This document shows, piece by piece, positions 63,789 to 64,000 of a stretch of 64,000 nt of DNA (its first letter is position 1; each line of letters opens with the position of its first letter). The notes beneath the pieces were generated by a model. That model searched no databases. It was not told the DNA's origin and saw nothing but the letters and a program-made list of their open reading frames with translations. Source of the stretch: JACRLW01 sp050181465 (GTDB lineage: Bacteria > Planctomycetota > UBA1135 > UBA2386); contig JBFXDD010000001.1 in assembly GCA_050181465.1 (NCBI GenBank), positions 248,001 through 312,000 of the forward strand. The letters run 5' to 3'. The translations under genes were made by a program, and so were the position numbers.

Positions 63789-64000
63789 TCAGTTCGGCAG
63801 CGGCGGCGGCGCCGCCGGGCCGAACAAGGCGCTCAGCGCACTCACCTGATTCGCCGGGGTCCAGCCGGCCATGCCTGCACTCCACACCAAAGTGTCGGCA
63901 CGAAGTTGACCGTTGCGAACCATCTGCGAGAGCTGGGCCAAGTCGAACGGCCCCACTGCCTGACCACCCTGTGCCACGTGGAAACTGAGCGAGGGCGGTG
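63789..64000 (-). CDS. GYF_2-ended protein, probably SPFH (YdjI-like) C-terminus, partial
   Basis: Only the last about 70 residues are in the window. 'SFHVAQGGQAVGPFDLAQLSQMVRNGQLRADTLVWSAGMAGWTPANQVSALSALFGPAAPPPLP' is a GYF_2 (DUF4339) domain followed by a Pro-rich end. The same ending is typical of SPFH-domain proteins of the YdjI/virion-core type. Such proteins often sit next to a YdjG-like zinc-ribbon gene, as here. The main domain lies outside the window, so the identification is from the tail and neighbour only. Confidence 0.65.
   Translation of the reverse strand, partial: PPSLSFHVAQGGQAVGPFDLAQLSQMVRNGQLRADTLVWSAGMAGWTPANQVSALSALFGPAAPPPLPN

Overview
The window is a high-GC bacterial chromosome segment, most likely from a planctomycete (phylum Planctomycetota). 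The best marker is the three-gene unit at 2683-7182: a DUF1549/DUF1553 protein, a Tat-exported DUF1501 protein, and a CxxCH cytochrome with leucine-rich repeats. That combination is characteristic of the phylum. Many secreted HEAT/TPR lipoproteins, frequent GTG/TTG starts and the carbohydrate-active genes fit as well. No plasmid, phage, IS transposase or CRISPR is visible. Three runs of exactly 100 N (1256-1355, 59422-59521, 62591-62690) are scaffold placeholders, so this is a draft assembly. Genes next to them are incomplete, and open frames read across them are not trustworthy.

Layout. 1-2650: a partial lipoprotein, a tandem array of a palindromic repeat, and a DUF3187 barrel-like protein. 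2683-7182: the planctomycete DUF1549-DUF1501-cytochrome/LRR operon, with an AT-rich promoter candidate near 7400. 7452-12268: a TPR-DUF2325 protein, an unrecognised protein and a CvpA-like membrane protein. 12309-15912: a TPP riboswitch, thiC, and a family 2 glycosyltransferase translationally coupled to thiC whose 3' end overlaps a convergent sulfotransferase gene. 15977-17733: an HtrA protease and a small histidine-kinase-like protein, with a repeat copy in the htrA leader. 18201-25611: a large lipoprotein resembling rhamnogalacturonan-lyase-type proteins, a family 2 glycoside hydrolase, an Nfu Fe-S scaffold and a flippase-like membrane protein. 25786-27366: two small secreted proteins and tRNA-Leu(CAA).

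27456-36917 is a long leftward block that runs, in transcription order, rpmF-plsX-fabH-fabG-acpP-fabF-(118 aa protein)-ddl-HEAT membrane protein-TPR membrane protein. It is the usual fatty acid/phospholipid start cluster joined to peptidoglycan precursor synthesis, but fabD is absent. 37048-41175: recA followed by alaS, with 16-bp tandem repeats between them and no recX. 41336-41507: another repeat copy. 41610-47627: two leftward units, TPR lipoprotein-galE and lipoprotein-DUF366-flippase/LPG-synthase-like-PfkB kinase. 47673-54209: an inositol monophosphatase-like gene, a secreted HEAT protein with a collagen-like segment and strong terminator, a membrane spermidine-synthase-like fusion and a secreted hydrolase-like protein. 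54274-59421: a TPR protein and purM leftward, dxr and rseP rightward. 59522-64000: a UbiA-like fragment, a coiled-coil protein, a CCA/poly(A) polymerase-type nucleotidyltransferase, a small secreted protein, and a zinc-ribbon protein next to a GYF_2-ended (SPFH-type) protein.

The most unusual feature is a family of roughly 160-180 bp palindromic intergenic repeats with terminal inverted repeats (copies near 1052, 1204, 1431, 17747 and 41336). Two copies end 13-14 nt before a start codon (DUF3187 gene, htrA). Their inner hairpin is preserved, with one compensatory base-pair change between copies. They could be non-autonomous transposons (MITE-like), mobile 5'-leader elements, or both.
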